A stretch of DNA of 45,608 nt from Burkholderiales bacterium (GTDB lineage Bacteria > Pseudomonadota > Gammaproteobacteria > Burkholderiales > Burkholderiaceae_E), in the NCBI GenBank assembly GCA_947487165.1, contig CANKWX010000028.1, forward strand, positions 1-45,608, given 5' to 3'. Positions 44,973-45,608 of this stretch are shown here, one piece after another. The position numbers and the translations under genes are program-made. Below the pieces are notes generated by a model. It was not told the DNA's origin. It saw only the letters and a program-made list of their open reading frames with translations, and made no database searches. Each line of letters starts with the position of its first letter. Within the stretch, counting starts at the first letter, position 1.

Positions 44973-45608
<636 letters not shown>

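Overview
The window is GC-rich chromosomal DNA from a betaproteobacterium, most likely of the order Burkholderiales. This is inferred from the order pyrG-kdsA-DUF1330-eno at the right end, the DUF6502/DUF5666 gene pair, Bug/TctC- and CaiB-like gene remnants, a lexA-imuA-imuB operon, and the general dominance of acyl-CoA and CoA-transferase genes. No tRNA, rRNA or CRISPR array was seen.

Layout. 1-4.4 kb is a small catabolic cluster: the end of an Adhesin_E-like gene, an acyl-CoA synthetase, a bicupin protein and an amidase. Between them lie two decayed pieces, the start of a CaiB-type CoA-transferase and the end of a Bug/TctC solute receptor. 4.4-7.8 kb holds an IS91-like scar, the DUF6502 protein with its DUF5666 lipoprotein partner, and a convergent class II aldolase. 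8-11 kb holds a class V aminotransferase with two palindromes upstream, a zinc-ribbon membrane protein and a small exported protein. 11-19.4 kb carries two quinone-oxidoreductase-like MDR proteins, a crotonase lacking its catalytic acids, an SDR, an MFS transporter broken by one amber codon, LysE and EamA exporters, a hotdog thioesterase and a HAD phosphatase. 19.5-24.3 kb carries a beta-lactamase-fold hydrolase, a mini-cupin, a Pit phosphate transporter, a BatA-like VWA protein and a small basic protein with a TTG start. 24.4-28.8 kb holds an LhgO-like FAD oxidoreductase, a glycerophosphodiester phosphodiesterase, a crotonase and glycerol kinase. 28.8-31.9 kb is the SOS mutagenesis operon lexA-imuA-imuB behind a consensus SOS box, without dnaE2 next to it. 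32.3-34.2 kb holds an RRM glycine-rich RNA-binding protein and the two subunits of a 3-oxoacid CoA-transferase.

34.4-38.4 kb is the clearest accessory region. It encodes two exported proteins that I do not recognise as a described pair: a 633-residue protein with a lipase-like GHSRG serine motif, and a 490-residue protein with a tandem Pro/Ser/Gly tail. The hydrolase gene is visibly more AT-rich than the surroundings. The pair lies between the severed C-terminus of an atypical SDR gene on one side and a degenerate IS5-family transposase on the other, which suggests insertion into, and loss of, a resident gene. 38.4-45.6 kb returns to core genome: ETF-ubiquinone oxidoreductase, SDR, DUF3422 protein, pyrG, kdsA, DUF1330 and the start of eno.

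How the genes fit together. Acyl-CoA synthetase, two crotonases, thioesterase, CoA-transferase, MDR and SDR dehydrogenases and ETF-QO fit a bacterium living on fatty, aromatic or organic acids and feeding electrons to quinone. The UgpQ-like enzyme and GlpK would together handle glycerophosphodiesters. LexA/ImuA/ImuB form a DNA-damage mutagenesis module.
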